A stretch of DNA of 64,000 nt from Bacillota bacterium (GCA_023454175.1 JAEXRW010000014.1:1-64000), one strand, 5' to 3'; numbered from the stretch's first letter, positions 25,575-34,994 are shown. Numbers and translations: made by a program. The notes: generated by a model from the letters alone, not told the origin.

Positions 25575-26999
25575 TTACTTCAGAAGTTTTTTGAGCGATC
25601 CTACAGACGCGGGGCTGTTTACAATTTGCATACCCTCCTGCAGCCCATCGCCTGAAACCTCGACAAGTGTTTCTGTTTCCACGCCGGTGGTTACCGGGAT
25701 CGCTTCAAAGGAAACCTTACCCTGCGAGTCCTTCGTAAGCGCAAACACCACGGTTTCACCGGCTGCATTTGTCGCCAAAGCATCATACCCCACAGCAAAT
25801 GTTTTATCCTTCTGCGTCACAGAGAAAATCACATGCACGCTCATACCCATTTTTAAACGGGTAACATTTGCCTGCACATCCACAATAGCTTTGTATTTTA
25901 CATGGCTGTCCGCGTTCGCCTGCGTTTTGCCGGACAGAGAAGCAACGGTATCCAGCGAGGCAGGTTCTATGCTCAGCAGTTTTCCGTCGTACACATCCGT
26001 GCCTGCGGCGTCTGCTGTAATTTTTACAGGGTCGCCCAGAGATACCTTGTTGATATATTTTTCGTCTATTTTGGCTTCAATCTGCAAGTGGTCCGTATCC
26101 GCTACCACAAAAAGAACGCCTGCGGAGGGAGCGCCTTCAGACGTATTCACTGCAATAACAGTACCCGCGATGGGTGACTGTATGATCGCCTGGCCCAGCT
26201 GCAATTCCAAACTATCCAGGGCGGTTTGCTGCGCATCGGTATTTGCCGCTGCCTGGCTGGCGGTAATCGCCAACCTGTCGGCGGTGATCTGCTGGTTTGC
26301 TGCATTCAATACGGACTGGTATTGGGTCTTGGCATTTTCATACGCGCTGCTTGCGGCGGAAGCAACAGAATCTGCAGATGCTTTGGCCTGCACTGCAGCA
26401 TCATATGCAGACTGTGCGGCGGAAATTGTTGCCGCGTCCCCGCCTGCAACCGCAGTATCCAATGCGGTTTTCGCAGCTGCCAGCGCATCTTTCGCGGAAT
26501 TGTATTTGATCATAGACTGATCGTGCGAATGTTTGGCGGCATCCATGGATGCCTTGGCTGTATTCACAGCGGTGTTCCGGCCGTTTCTAAGGTTTGCCAA
26601 GTCTGATTCATATTTATTTCGGTTTGCTTTAATGACCTGGTTCGAGTTGGACTTCGCCGCATCAATCGCCTGCTTGCTCTGCTGGATCTGCTTCTGTAAA
26701 ATGTCCGCATTCAGATGGCAAAGTATATCGCCTTTAAAAACCTTGCCGCCTACCTTCACGTTAATCTTCTGAACGGTATACGCGGGCAGTTGGGAATACA
26801 CTTTTACTTCCGTGCTACTGTATACCGTACCTTTTACGTCAATCCTTTCCGTAAGCGTTGCCAATGATAATGTGGTGGTTTGTACCGCTGAGTCCGCCTG
26901 CGCAGATTTCAGGGAAGAATAGATTATCACAAATGCAATTACCAGTATAGCTGCCGCCGCAACGCTTATCCCGATGATCAATTTCTTTTTCCTAGACAT
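25575..26999 (-). CDS. HlyD/MacA-type membrane fusion protein
   Basis: A 474-residue protein. It has an N-terminal signal-anchor (residues 8-28), a biotinyl-lipoyl-like region split by a long Ala/Lys-rich coiled coil (about 120-265, heptad-like), then QSPIAGTVIAVNTSEGAPS and C-terminal beta domains. It should bridge the MacB-type permease to the cell wall or envelope. The Ala-rich coiled coil is expanded. It is the promoter-proximal gene of the operon. AAAGGAG lies 11 bases before the ATG, with a second AAGGAG abutting it. Confidence 0.9.
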   Translation of the reverse strand: MSRKKKLIIGISVAAAAILVIAFVIIYSSLKSAQADSAVQTTTLSLATLTERIDVKGTVYSSTEVKVYSQLPAYTVQKINVKVGGKVFKGDILCHLNADILQKQIQQSKQAIDAAKSNSNQVIKANRNKYESDLANLRNGRNTAVNTAKASMDAAKHSHDQSMIKYNSAKDALAAAKTALDTAVAGGDAATISAAQSAYDAAVQAKASADSVASAASSAYENAKTQYQSVLNAANQQITADRLAITASQAAANTDAQQTALDSLELQLGQAIIQSPIAGTVIAVNTSEGAPSAGVLFVVADTDHLQIEAKIDEKYINKVSLGDPVKITADAAGTDVYDGKLLSIEPASLDTVASLSGKTQANADSHVKYKAIVDVQANVTRLKMGMSVHVIFSVTQKDKTFAVGYDALATNAAGETVVFALTKDSQGKVSFEAIPVTTGVETETLVEVSGDGLQEGMQIVNSPASVGSLKKLLK

Positions 27000-27489
27000 C
27001 TCCTTATGTTCTCCTTTGTTTTATATGGTCAGAAAATTGACATGCATCAAAATCCGAAAGCGTTTTCTGATCGACTTATATTTTTTAATTTGTAACACAA
27101 ATATAAAGTTAAGAAACAATTTATCACAAAAGATAGGACCTGGACGAGATATGGCAGAGTATCGCTTGGATGAAGGTGATCATAAGCCTAAATAGCATAA
27201 TGATTTGCAAAACATAAAGCGTTACTTAAACAATAGAAGTTCGTAATTGGGTCGTTTTGCTACGCCATATCAAAAGACTATCATTGATACAATTATGATT
27301 TGATTTGCTTAACAAAAAGCCCTGAAATCACCACGGTTTCAGGGCTTTTCTGTGTTTTACAGAATATTAGATTCGATTTTTGCGCATTAATTATCGTTAC
27401 GCAGGGGCACGGCTTTTTGTTCAAAAACTAACAGCGAAGTGTATCTTACCTCCTTTTGTTTATTGACAGGAGGTGAAGTACGGTATCGC
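27000..27489. other. 490-bp intergenic region between two leftward operons
   Basis: No convincing gene. It holds the terminator at 27314-27349 for the Gld-type operon to its right and, further left, AT-rich sequence in which the exporter operon promoter must lie. I could not pin the promoter. Confidence 0.6.
27314..27349 (-). terminator. Strong bidirectional-type terminator
   Basis: AAAAGCCCTGAAA pairs perfectly with TTTCAGGGCTTTT around a nine-base loop. On the minus strand it ends in a T run and follows the DUF4340 gene, so it closes the leftward Gld-type operon. Confidence 0.92.
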
Positions 27490-28806
27490 CTATATACCTT
27501 CCAATACCCTGTCCTTCCACAACGTAATCAGTTCAACCTTTCTTTCACCAATATAGAACGGCTTAGGCGCTCCATCCAATACGATAAAATAAGTAAGATC
27601 ATCTCTTTTTACAAATTCCATTTTGATCTTTTTGTCACTATCGTTGAGCTCCAGCAGAACCGTCAGGGCAGGGACACCGCCCTTGTTTGCCGGGTCATAT
27701 CCTTCGGCAGCAAGTGCCATGATATTTACATAAAGGGTCGTAAATTTTTGCTGATCGACCGTCTTTCCGGAAAAGGTATATACATCTTCACCTTTGGTCG
27801 TATCTCTGATAAACTCAGTAACCGAACCGTTCCCGATGATCTTGACCTTTTTGACATCTCCCATAGCCACGCTTAGGGGGGCTTCATTCAGAAAATTGGA
27901 GATTTTGAACCTTTGAGGGTCGAAGGCCTCCAGAGAGAGGGTATAAACCTCATCGCTGTTATCCGTACGTATATATATCACCTGCTTGACCTCATCGGTC
28001 TTGCCAAAGCTGATCTTCTGTATGTTTTGTTTCTCATCGCCGATCTCCATCGTATAGATGGGAACATCCAACCCATACCGGTCCAAACTGCCGGCGCTGA
28101 CGGCGATAAAATCCTTGATTTTCATCTGCAGGATATCTCCGAGCATCTCATCCACGGCGTCGCCCCTGGCTTCACCTTTAAAAGGCTCGGTAATACTCCA
28201 CTTGTCCGCGTTGCGGACGAGCTTGAAGTTCCGGGTCCCCTCCACATCCATACTGATGGTATTGGTGGAACCAGTATCCACCGAGAGTATTGTCCTGTCC
28301 CGGAACTCATTGACGGGACACAGGAAATTTTCAACATCATAAGAACCCAGGATATAGATTTGCTTCCTTGCGGTATCCTTCGCATAATACTGCACCCTGG
28401 ATGCCGTGATATCCCCAATCAGCAGCGTGTTTTCAGTGCCATCATTAAGCCTGAAATAAATGGTACCCTGCGGTTTATCAAGCCCGTATCTTTGGAGATC
28501 GTCCTTGTTTTCTTCCATGATGCGTGAAGCCAGAAAATCCTTCAGCCTGTTTTCCAGCCTGTATACCGCGTTTTGATCGATCTTATACGGCTTGGGTTTC
28601 ACCATGGCCCATTGGTTTTGCTTTTTTGTGAATGATACTTCGCCATTCCCCGAAAGGATACGGATCTCCTCGACCGATTTATCCTCATAACTGTACAGCG
28701 CTCTATCCTGCTCCAAAGGCTTCTCTGCATTCAGGTAGACCAACACCCCGGTAATACTACCGATAACGACAAGAAGAATAATGGCAATCCAAATCTTCTT
28801 TTTCAT
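27490..28806 (-). CDS. DUF4340-domain protein of a Gld-type ABC system
   Basis: A 438-residue protein with an N-terminal membrane anchor (residues 5-25) and an extracytoplasmic beta-rich region. That region has repeated W/F-x-M..KP and RYGLD motifs (LQRYGLDKPQGTI, LDRYGLDVPIYT) of the DUF4340 family, which accompanies gldG-like genes. It starts inside the end of the GldG-like gene (ATGA overlap), so it is translationally coupled. It is probably an accessory subunit of the complex on the outer face of the membrane. The transported substrate is unknown. Confidence 0.88.
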   Translation of the reverse strand: MKKKIWIAIILLVVIGSITGVLVYLNAEKPLEQDRALYSYEDKSVEEIRILSGNGEVSFTKKQNQWAMVKPKPYKIDQNAVYRLENRLKDFLASRIMEENKDDLQRYGLDKPQGTIYFRLNDGTENTLLIGDITASRVQYYAKDTARKQIYILGSYDVENFLCPVNEFRDRTILSVDTGSTNTISMDVEGTRNFKLVRNADKWSITEPFKGEARGDAVDEMLGDILQMKIKDFIAVSAGSLDRYGLDVPIYTMEIGDEKQNIQKISFGKTDEVKQVIYIRTDNSDEVYTLSLEAFDPQRFKISNFLNEAPLSVAMGDVKKVKIIGNGSVTEFIRDTTKGEDVYTFSGKTVDQQKFTTLYVNIMALAAEGYDPANKGGVPALTVLLELNDSDKKIKMEFVKRDDLTYFIVLDGAPKPFYIGERKVELITLWKDRVLEGI

Positions 28807-30242
28807 AGATGCCTCCTTCTAAGCCATACAACGAGGCCTGTCACAAACGCGATCAGCGGTATAACCAGTACAGATAATATCAGGATGATCGTATACAGCT
28901 CTCCCTTGACAAACATCGTGTTCGTATTCATCGATTTAGGCCTGATGCCGATGGACTCGTCTTTGCCTTCCGCCCAGTTCAAAGCATTCATCAGGAAGTT
29001 GAAATTTCCCTGAGTTTCAATATACTCATTTTCAATGAACCGGGAGTTGCCTACTATGACCATCTTGGTCTGATCATATCTGAGGTCGGTATTGTCCTTG
29101 GAGACCGCCACTGCCAATGTGGCAGGCCCGGCTTCATCGGCATCGGTTTTGGTCGGCGTCGCATCGTTGATATCATACCTGATCCATGATTTTTCTGAAG
29201 ACTGCAACAGTGTTTCAACGATCACAGTCCTGTCGATCTCGTTCATTAGCTTGAGATTGCATGAGAAGGGTAAAAGGACAAACAGCTTTTCGTCGTTGAG
29301 TTTCTCAACGATGCTTTGCTTGATATTGTAATACGGGACAAGAAACATCTTATTATCCGAGTAAAAGCTGTTGCTGTCTTCTTCCACAACAAAATTGTTG
29401 ATGTACTGTATGCCGTAACTCTTCAAAAGGCTGTTGAAATTGGGCAACGGCTCGCCCTGCCCAATGATATCGAAGAGAAAAATGACTCTTCCGCCTTTTC
29501 CAAGATAATCCTTGAATACTTCCTTTTCATTTTCACTCAGGTCAATTTTGGGAGATACAACGATGATGCAATCCGCATCCTGGGGAATAGACTCTGTTTT
29601 CAATATATTGAGGCTTTCAACCAGGTGCGCTTCCCCCTCGATCCTAGATTTCAGCTTTGAAAGGTCCCCGGACAAATCTGTTTCCCTGTGCCCCTCCAGG
29701 AAATAAACCTTTGGAAGCTGCCCGGAGGTAACATGGATAATGGCGCCGGTAAACTGCTGTTCACCGTTGAATGCCTTTCCGTAGGCGTAATCGTTCAATA
29801 TGTAAACGTCGGATTTGTTTATTTTCTTGATCCTTCCGCCGCTTTCAAACACGATGCTGCCATTTGAAATCCCTTCGTTGTTTAGGTCATATTTTTTTAC
29901 CACTGCAGGTTTCCTGTCGGCATCGACATATTCAACTTTGATCAAACCTTTGCCGGATCTCCTGTACTCTTCCAAAAGGACCTTCACCATTTGGTCTTCC
30001 GCGCCTTCTTCAGAGAAAGCCACGACATTTACCTCGCTCTTCAGGCTGCCAAGGATACGGCTGGTCTGCTCGGAGAGCGTAAAGATCTTTTCCGCTGTCA
30101 TGTCATAGGTCCAGGGCAGCATATCGGCTAAAACATTCACAAGGAACAAGATGGCAATAACAGCGAGGATAATAAATGCGGAAGCCAGTTTTTTTAAAAA
30201 CCTTTTGCTTTTTAAGAAATCCCTTATTTCAGCCTTTCGCAT
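28803..30242 (-). CDS. GldG-like ABC auxiliary protein
   Basis: A 479-residue protein with an N-terminal helix (residues 18-40) after a basic segment and a C-terminal helix near the end (followed by LRRRHL). Between them is an ABC-type uncharacterised transport auxiliary domain with ITRTSGQLP-like VTSGQLPKVYFLEGH and DCIIVVSPKIDLS. It belongs to the GldG/DUF4350-type family associated with GldA and GldF. The start overlaps the permease gene by 14 bases. In Bacteroidetes GldAFG aid gliding; in Firmicutes the cargo is unknown, so no gliding function is implied. Confidence 0.87.
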   Translation of the reverse strand: MRKAEIRDFLKSKRFLKKLASAFIILAVIAILFLVNVLADMLPWTYDMTAEKIFTLSEQTSRILGSLKSEVNVVAFSEEGAEDQMVKVLLEEYRRSGKGLIKVEYVDADRKPAVVKKYDLNNEGISNGSIVFESGGRIKKINKSDVYILNDYAYGKAFNGEQQFTGAIIHVTSGQLPKVYFLEGHRETDLSGDLSKLKSRIEGEAHLVESLNILKTESIPQDADCIIVVSPKIDLSENEKEVFKDYLGKGGRVIFLFDIIGQGEPLPNFNSLLKSYGIQYINNFVVEEDSNSFYSDNKMFLVPYYNIKQSIVEKLNDEKLFVLLPFSCNLKLMNEIDRTVIVETLLQSSEKSWIRYDINDATPTKTDADEAGPATLAVAVSKDNTDLRYDQTKMVIVGNSRFIENEYIETQGNFNFLMNALNWAEGKDESIGIRPKSMNTNTMFVKGELYTIILILSVLVIPLIAFVTGLVVWLRRRHL

Positions 30243-30960
30243 TTTTCTTGCCTCCTTTGTCCTGCTGCCTGTTTTTTACCACAACGATGGTCAAGAATAC
30301 GAATCCTACTGCGAAACTCAGATAATAGACGAGAGGACCGACCTTCAAAATACCATTGGCAAACTCCTCATACTTGCTCAGGATCGCAAACCAGGAGATG
30401 AAGCGCTTCAAAAAGACGATCGGTATGGCATTGGTGAGCATCCCCACGATCATGAAACCGAACAGGAAACCGAACCCGATAATGGCCGACGTGACCTGGC
30501 TGTCGGTCAGCGATGAAGCAAACAAACATATGGCTATATACGCCGCTCCAAGAAGCGCGAAACCAAGGTAGGAACCCAGGATAGCGCCGGGGGAGGTCTT
30601 CCCGAAAATCAAAATGAATACTGCAAATACACCGGTAGCCAATAGAGTCACAAAATATACAAATAACGCCGCCAGGTATTTGCCGATCACTATGGAGGTC
30701 AGAGAAACCGGGGAAGTGAACAAAATCTGCTCCGTCGCCATTCTCTTTTCCTCGGCCAGCAGTTTCATGGTAAGGATGGGAAAGATGACGATAGAGACAT
30801 AATTCAAAACCCCCAGCATCCCATAGATGTCCCCTTTACCCCCCCAAAGGTTGTATATTGAAAAAACAACTCCCGAGAGCAGCAGGAATATCCCCATGAA
30901 CACATAGCCGAAGGAAGTATGAAAATAGATCGAAACCTCTTTTTTAAATATTGCCAGCAT
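30229..30960 (-). CDS. ABC-2 type permease (GldF-like)
   Basis: A 243-residue integral membrane protein with about six helices and the ABC-2 N-terminal MLAIFKKEVSIYFHTSFGYV. EERMATEQILFTSPVS is the motif contacting the ATPase. It pairs with the upstream ATPase gene, which it overlaps by 17 bases, and with the downstream GldG-like gene. Export or membrane-remodelling substrate unknown. Confidence 0.92.
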   Translation of the reverse strand: MLAIFKKEVSIYFHTSFGYVFMGIFLLLSGVVFSIYNLWGGKGDIYGMLGVLNYVSIVIFPILTMKLLAEEKRMATEQILFTSPVSLTSIVIGKYLAALFVYFVTLLATGVFAVFILIFGKTSPGAILGSYLGFALLGAAYIAICLFASSLTDSQVTSAIIGFGFLFGFMIVGMLTNAIPIVFLKRFISWFAILSKYEEFANGILKVGPLVYYLSFAVGFVFLTIVVVKNRQQDKGGKKNAKG

Positions 30961-31927
30961 CGCTTATTCCACCTCCATTGTCATCTTTCTCAGCCGTAAG
31001 CTGCAGGAATATATCCTCCAGTTTGACATCGATGGTTTTCAATTCGAAAATCGGGTATCCCAGACCGGCCATGGCAAAGAACAGGGGGGATCTGACATCG
31101 GTGGATTTCGTATTTTCAATGATGTAACCGGAATAACCCAAAGTATTGTCATCCCCATCCTGGCTCCGGCTCACGCTGATGACACCACCTAAACCCCTGA
31201 TCACATCCGTTACCTGCTTTTCCGGACCTTTTATCCGGGCCAGGAACCGTTCGGTGGAAGACATGTTCATCGCGAGGTTTTCCGGGGTATCTATCGCCGC
31301 TATCTCTCCCTTATTAATGATGATCACCCGGTCACAGATCATACTGACCTCGGCAAGTATATGGGAGCTCAGGATGATGGTATGCTCTTTTCCAAGGTTC
31401 TTGATCAATGTCCGCATCTCTTGTATCTGCTTGGGATCGAGCCCAACCGTGGGTTCGTCCAGGACAAGCACATCGGGGTTTGAAACAAGGGCTTGTGCCA
31501 GCCCTACCCTTTGCTTGTAGCCTTTGGACAGGTTTTTGATCAGCCTGTCCTGAACGTCGGTTATTTTGATCAGATCCATTACCCGGTCGATCTGAAATTT
31601 CCTTTTCTCCCTGCGCACTCCTTTGAGGTCACAAACAAATTGAAGATATGACTTTACTTTGAGCTCGGGATACAGGGGAGGTATTTCAGGAAGATATCCG
31701 AGCCGTTTCTTTGCCTCCAGCGGTTTTTGGGACATATCATAGCCGCCGATAAAAACCTTACCCGCCGTGGGTGGTTTATAGCCGGTGATAATATTCATCG
31801 TGGTCGTTTTACCTGCGCCGTTTGGCCCCAGGAATCCCAGTATCTCGCCTTTTTCAACGGTAAAACTTATATTCCTGACACCGACCTTTTTGCCGTACAT
31901 CTTGGTAAGCTCTTTAACCTCGATCAT
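30944..31927 (-). CDS. ABC transporter ATPase (GldA-like)
   Basis: The 327-residue ATPase has Walker A GPNGAGKTTT, signature LSKGYKQRVGLAQAL, Walker B VLVLDEPTVGLD and H-loop SSHIL, plus a C-terminal extension of about 100 residues typical of the GldA/CcmA group. GGGGGTGG lies five bases before the ATG at 31927, so I trimmed ten residues from the longest reading. First gene of the leftward operon with the permease, GldG-like and DUF4340 proteins. Confidence 0.94.
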   Translation of the reverse strand: MIEVKELTKMYGKKVGVRNISFTVEKGEILGFLGPNGAGKTTTMNIITGYKPPTAGKVFIGGYDMSQKPLEAKKRLGYLPEIPPLYPELKVKSYLQFVCDLKGVRREKRKFQIDRVMDLIKITDVQDRLIKNLSKGYKQRVGLAQALVSNPDVLVLDEPTVGLDPKQIQEMRTLIKNLGKEHTIILSSHILAEVSMICDRVIIINKGEIAAIDTPENLAMNMSSTERFLARIKGPEKQVTDVIRGLGGVISVSRSQDGDDNTLGYSGYIIENTKSTDVRSPLFFAMAGLGYPIFELKTIDVKLEDIFLQLTAEKDDNGGGISDAGNI

Positions 31928-32383
31928 TCCATCCACCCCCAAATATAAAAAAATCAATCTTCTTTTGCAATTACAAGGAATTTTCAGGCCCCCAGGAAAA
32001 GGGAAAAAGTCTATTTGGCAGTCTCATCACGCGATCCTTCTATGGATGGGACATTATCGCGCCTGAAAACCTCATTTTTTACATGTAAAAAAGAAATATA
32101 TATGTGCAATTCGGATAAACATCTTTGCATTGGAGTTGAAAACCTTGTACGAAACCAGCAAACTTTTAAAAGCCAGTAAACAATGTATTTCGTTGTGAAG
32201 CGCTCATTTTACAGATCAAAAAAAGCTAAACAAGTATCCTAACGATGAAACCAGGATCACAATGATATAATAACAATTGTCATTACAAATGTCAACAGCA
32301 ATATGACCCCGCGCGCGAAAAGCAAACGAAGAAAGAAATGCCTCAAACGGTGGAAAAATTCGAATAATCAGGCGGCAGGTGAA
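31928..32383. other. 455-bp intergenic region with an 18-bp palindrome
   Basis: No gene. AT-rich, with the palindrome at 32075-32092. It must hold the Gld-type operon promoter and the end of the lipoprotein transcript. No clear terminator was found for the latter. Confidence 0.6.
32075..32092. promoter_or_regulatory. 18-bp perfect palindrome
   Basis: TTTTTTACATGTAAAAAA is a perfect palindrome about 150 bp upstream of the GldA-like start. Its ACATGT core resembles TACATG units used at the YesN-type promoters, but the flanks differ. Possible operator; role inferred. Confidence 0.4.
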
Positions 32384-33181
32384 TCAACTGATACTCATGA
32401 TGGAATTCTCTCCTTCTTTCTGGCCTGAGAAAAACACCACATACCTGCCATTCAATGTGTACTTCAATTTGTAAACTGTATTTACCGGCGTCTCCCCCCA
32501 GGCTTGAGTGAAACTCGTCTTGCCAAGTTTCTCCTGTATATGCGAAAAATCCATCCCGGGTGTTACACCATTGATTTCAATTTTACCCGTGCAATATATG
32601 CGCACCACTTTACCGTTTTTACCAAAGGCTACATTGATCCCCCTGTCACTATACAAGAACCCTTCCATAGGGCCGTCATAACTGACAGACACTTTCTTAT
32701 AGCCGCTTCCGAATTTTTGTGAAACCTGCTCGGCCGACATACCGATCGTATCAAAAAGCGCTTTGAGATCTGCTGATACCGTTCCGACGATCTCGGTAAC
32801 CCCGCCTGATCCCACGGATGCTTCATCCGACAGGATGGAATCTGCCTCGGCAGAGCCCATGGCAAGCAAAGGATTTTCGGTATCCAGTTCACCACCGATG
32901 GCGAGGTATACATTTCCTTTATCATCATCTACATAATAAGCAGCAGCCATTTTGTTTGCATACTCCACCTGGATATAGTAATACCGAACATTATCTACGG
33001 TCTTGTCCAACTCCGGGTATGGCTTTATGTCCACTTCGCCGGCACTGTTACTAATTTTTTTTATCGTTTGTATTGCCTGGTCCCGCGAAATATTTGCATT
33101 GGTGTCACTGCCGGATGCGCTGCATGCCGGAAACAACACCAGAACCATAATCAAAATGAAAAGGCCGATCCTTACATTCAT
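32384..33181 (-). CDS. Lipoprotein of unknown function
   Basis: A 265-residue protein with a lipoprotein signal: basic N-terminus, hydrophobic core, and a Cys at 17 in LFPACS. Beyond the linker the sequence is beta-rich with GTVSADLKALFDTIGM and ISVNYDGPMEG-like VSVSYDGPMEGFLYSD. It contains a C-terminal repeat in which GMSAEQVSQKFGSGY and GVTPGMDFSHIQEKLGKTSF align. These segments resemble small SmpA/PepSY-like modules in lipoproteins. I cannot give a specific family. AAAGGAG precedes the ATG at 33181 by eight bases; a longer reading would put the promoter inside the gene. Confidence 0.75.
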   Translation of the reverse strand: MNVRIGLFILIMVLVLFPACSASGSDTNANISRDQAIQTIKKISNSAGEVDIKPYPELDKTVDNVRYYYIQVEYANKMAAAYYVDDDKGNVYLAIGGELDTENPLLAMGSAEADSILSDEASVGSGGVTEIVGTVSADLKALFDTIGMSAEQVSQKFGSGYKKVSVSYDGPMEGFLYSDRGINVAFGKNGKVVRIYCTGKIEINGVTPGMDFSHIQEKLGKTSFTQAWGETPVNTVYKLKYTLNGRYVVFFSGQKEGENSIMSIS

Positions 33182-33243
33182 GCGCTTTTCTCCTTTCAGG
33201 AAAACCGTATCAAATGCCCTCGTTCGCATTTTCATCATACTAT

Positions 33244-33276
33244 CAGGAAATAGTATATACAAGTCAATATTTCCTG
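33244..33276 (-). promoter_or_regulatory. Inverted repeat over the lipoprotein promoter
   Basis: CAGGAAATA (33244-33252) and TATTTCCTG (33268-33276) are a perfect 9-bp inverted repeat with a 15-bp spacer. On the minus strand the spacer holds TTGACT, a probable -35. A regulator bound here would control the lipoprotein gene starting 63 bases downstream. Confidence 0.5.
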
Positions 33277-33381
33277 CAACAGGAAACAATGCTGATGCGT
33301 TGAATCTATTTTCATTTCCCATCATATTACCTTTCCATATACATTAAAACATTCTTCAACAAGGAGAGGAGGCCTGTGACG

Positions 33382-33400
33382 TGCATGGGGATCCCATGCA
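33382..33400. repeat. 19-bp palindrome
   Basis: TGCATGGG-GAT-CCCATGCA is a perfect 8-3-8 palindrome in the divergent intergenic region. No T run. Function unknown. Confidence 0.4.
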
Positions 33401-33719
33401 GTTATTTCCGTTTATCTCAAGACGGCAGGATCAATAAACCCTCCAGAGGGGTGCAGTACGGTATCATACAACGCGGCTACGATACTGAATAATCACCGCT
33501 AAAACCGATGACCCGAAAACAGGATTATCAGACAGGTTCCACACAGTATCATCCGATCCCACTCAGATACAGCGCCGATCCGCCCAGGCATTGCATCATG
33601 GGTTTTCCTGCCGCATGCACATAATTCATCTGATCCATTTGAGATAAGCGAGCATGCACATCGGCTGTTTTCTATGCAAAAGAATGATTATTGTACACAA
33701 CAAGTACATATTAGTGCTA

Positions 33720-33748
33720 TTGACATATGTCATGGAATAATTTAATAT
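33720..33748 (+). promoter_or_regulatory. Sugar-operon promoter with SorC-type operator
   Basis: TTGACA (33720-33725), 17-bp spacer, TAATAT (33743-33748). The palindrome TGACATATGTCA (33721-33732) covers the -35. The aldolase promoter at 44318 has the same architecture with TGACAAATGTCA. A degenerate third site, TTGACATTTGCA, lies at 33753-33764. The SorC-type regulator at 43259 is the likely ligand-responsive repressor. Confidence 0.75.
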
Positions 33749-33866
33749 TGAATTGACATTTGCATTGGAAAATGTTTTGGTTTCTTTTCGTATCCTGCTG
33801 GCATCCATACGGCAACAATCGTTTCAATGACGATTTTGCATAAAAATAAGTTAGGAGGGCATGTAA

Positions 33867-34934
33867 ATGAAAGGATTAACCAAGGCATTAATCCTGCTGT
33901 TGCTGGTGTGTGTAGTATTTGTTATGTGCGCATGCGGCGGTCAACAGACGACAGGACAGGCAGCTCAGACCGGAAACCAAGTCAAGCAGTTCAAAGGCTC
34001 CCCCGACGAAACGTACTACATGAACGTAATGGTATCAGGTGTCGAGTACTGGTTCCCCGTTTATGAAATGTTCAAACAGTGCGGGCAGCAGCTGGGAGTC
34101 AAAACTGTGTACACCGGCACCCCTGAGTACGATGTTACCCAACAGATCGCCACATTTGAACAGTGCCTTGCAAAGAAACCGGCCGGCATCTTTGTTCACC
34201 CAATGAACGCAGACGCCTTCATCGAGCCCATCAACAAGGCTATCGATTCCGGTGTTGCGATCGCGACATTTGCTGCGGACTCCCCCAAGAGCAAACGCAG
34301 GGTTTATATCACTTCGGACAATGTAAACGAAGGCAATGTTGCAAGCAATATCGTATGCAAAGAGATCGGCCTGAAGGGCGAGATCGCCTGCACGGAGAAT
34401 CCGGGGCAGAGCAACCATGACCTTTATATCAAATCCTTTATCGCCAATGTAGAGAAGAACTATCCGGATGTAAAGATCGTTAACCGCACGGCGACCAACC
34501 AGGATACTGCGAGGGCGTACGAGGCAGCCCTGGCTACATTGCAGGCACACCCGAACCTGAATGCTTACATCACACCCGAAGCCGCATCTGCGCAGGGCGT
34601 CTTCCAGGCTGTCAAGGAAAAGGGCGCGAAAGTCATGGTGCTCACCAGGGACCTCAACGTCACGATCTTGGATGCCATCAAAGCTGGCGAGATCTGGGGC
34701 GCTGTGAATCCTGACCAGGGCAATCAGGGATACATGGGCATGCTGACACTGTTCCTCCTGAAGCACAGCGACATGATCGATCCCATGAGCGACTATAAGG
34801 CAAAGGGTGTCAGCCCGCTGAACCTGCCCTTCGTCGACAACGGCATGAACATGGTGACCAAGGAGAATGCAGATTCGTTCTACTGGAACAAGTATCTTGC
34901 ATCACGTCCGTGGTCCAAGGGAATCGAAGAATAG
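33867..34934 (+). CDS. Sugar ABC substrate-binding lipoprotein (RbsB type)
   Basis: A 355-residue type I periplasmic-binding protein with a lipoprotein signal ending in MCAC (Cys about 23). Its segments AGIFVHPMNADAF, NEGNVASNIVCKEIG, ARAYEAALATLQAHPNLNA and GAVNPDQGNQGYMGM follow the pattern of pentose or autoinducer-2/rhamnose binding proteins. It delivers sugar to the RbsA/RbsC-like pair that follows. TAGGAGGG precedes the ATG. The gene is first in its operon behind the operator-controlled promoter. Ligand unknown; neighbouring enzymes suggest a pentose, pentitol or L-sugar. Confidence 0.93.
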   Translation: MKGLTKALILLLLVCVVFVMCACGGQQTTGQAAQTGNQVKQFKGSPDETYYMNVMVSGVEYWFPVYEMFKQCGQQLGVKTVYTGTPEYDVTQQIATFEQCLAKKPAGIFVHPMNADAFIEPINKAIDSGVAIATFAADSPKSKRRVYITSDNVNEGNVASNIVCKEIGLKGEIACTENPGQSNHDLYIKSFIANVEKNYPDVKIVNRTATNQDTARAYEAALATLQAHPNLNAYITPEAASAQGVFQAVKEKGAKVMVLTRDLNVTILDAIKAGEIWGAVNPDQGNQGYMGMLTLFLLKHSDMIDPMSDYKAKGVSPLNLPFVDNGMNMVTKENADSFYWNKYLASRPWSKGIEE

Positions 34935-34963
34935 TCTGATCATTCGAAGCTGAAAGACCTGAG

Positions 34964-34994
34964 GAGCGGCGGTAAAAATATATTATCGCCGCTC
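34964..34994 (+). other. Intercistronic hairpin after the binding-protein gene
   Basis: GAGCGGCGGTAA pairs with TTATCGCCGCTC (one wobble). No T run. Such hairpins after solute-binding-protein genes raise their mRNA level over the transporter genes. Confidence 0.7.

Larger units (their letters stand above)
33182..33866. other. 685-bp intergenic region between divergent genes
   Basis: No supported gene. It contains the lipoprotein promoter and its inverted repeat (33244-33276), a 19-bp palindrome (33382-33400) and the sugar-operon promoter with its operator (33720-33748). The middle (about 33400-33660) shows nothing I can interpret. Confidence 0.6.
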
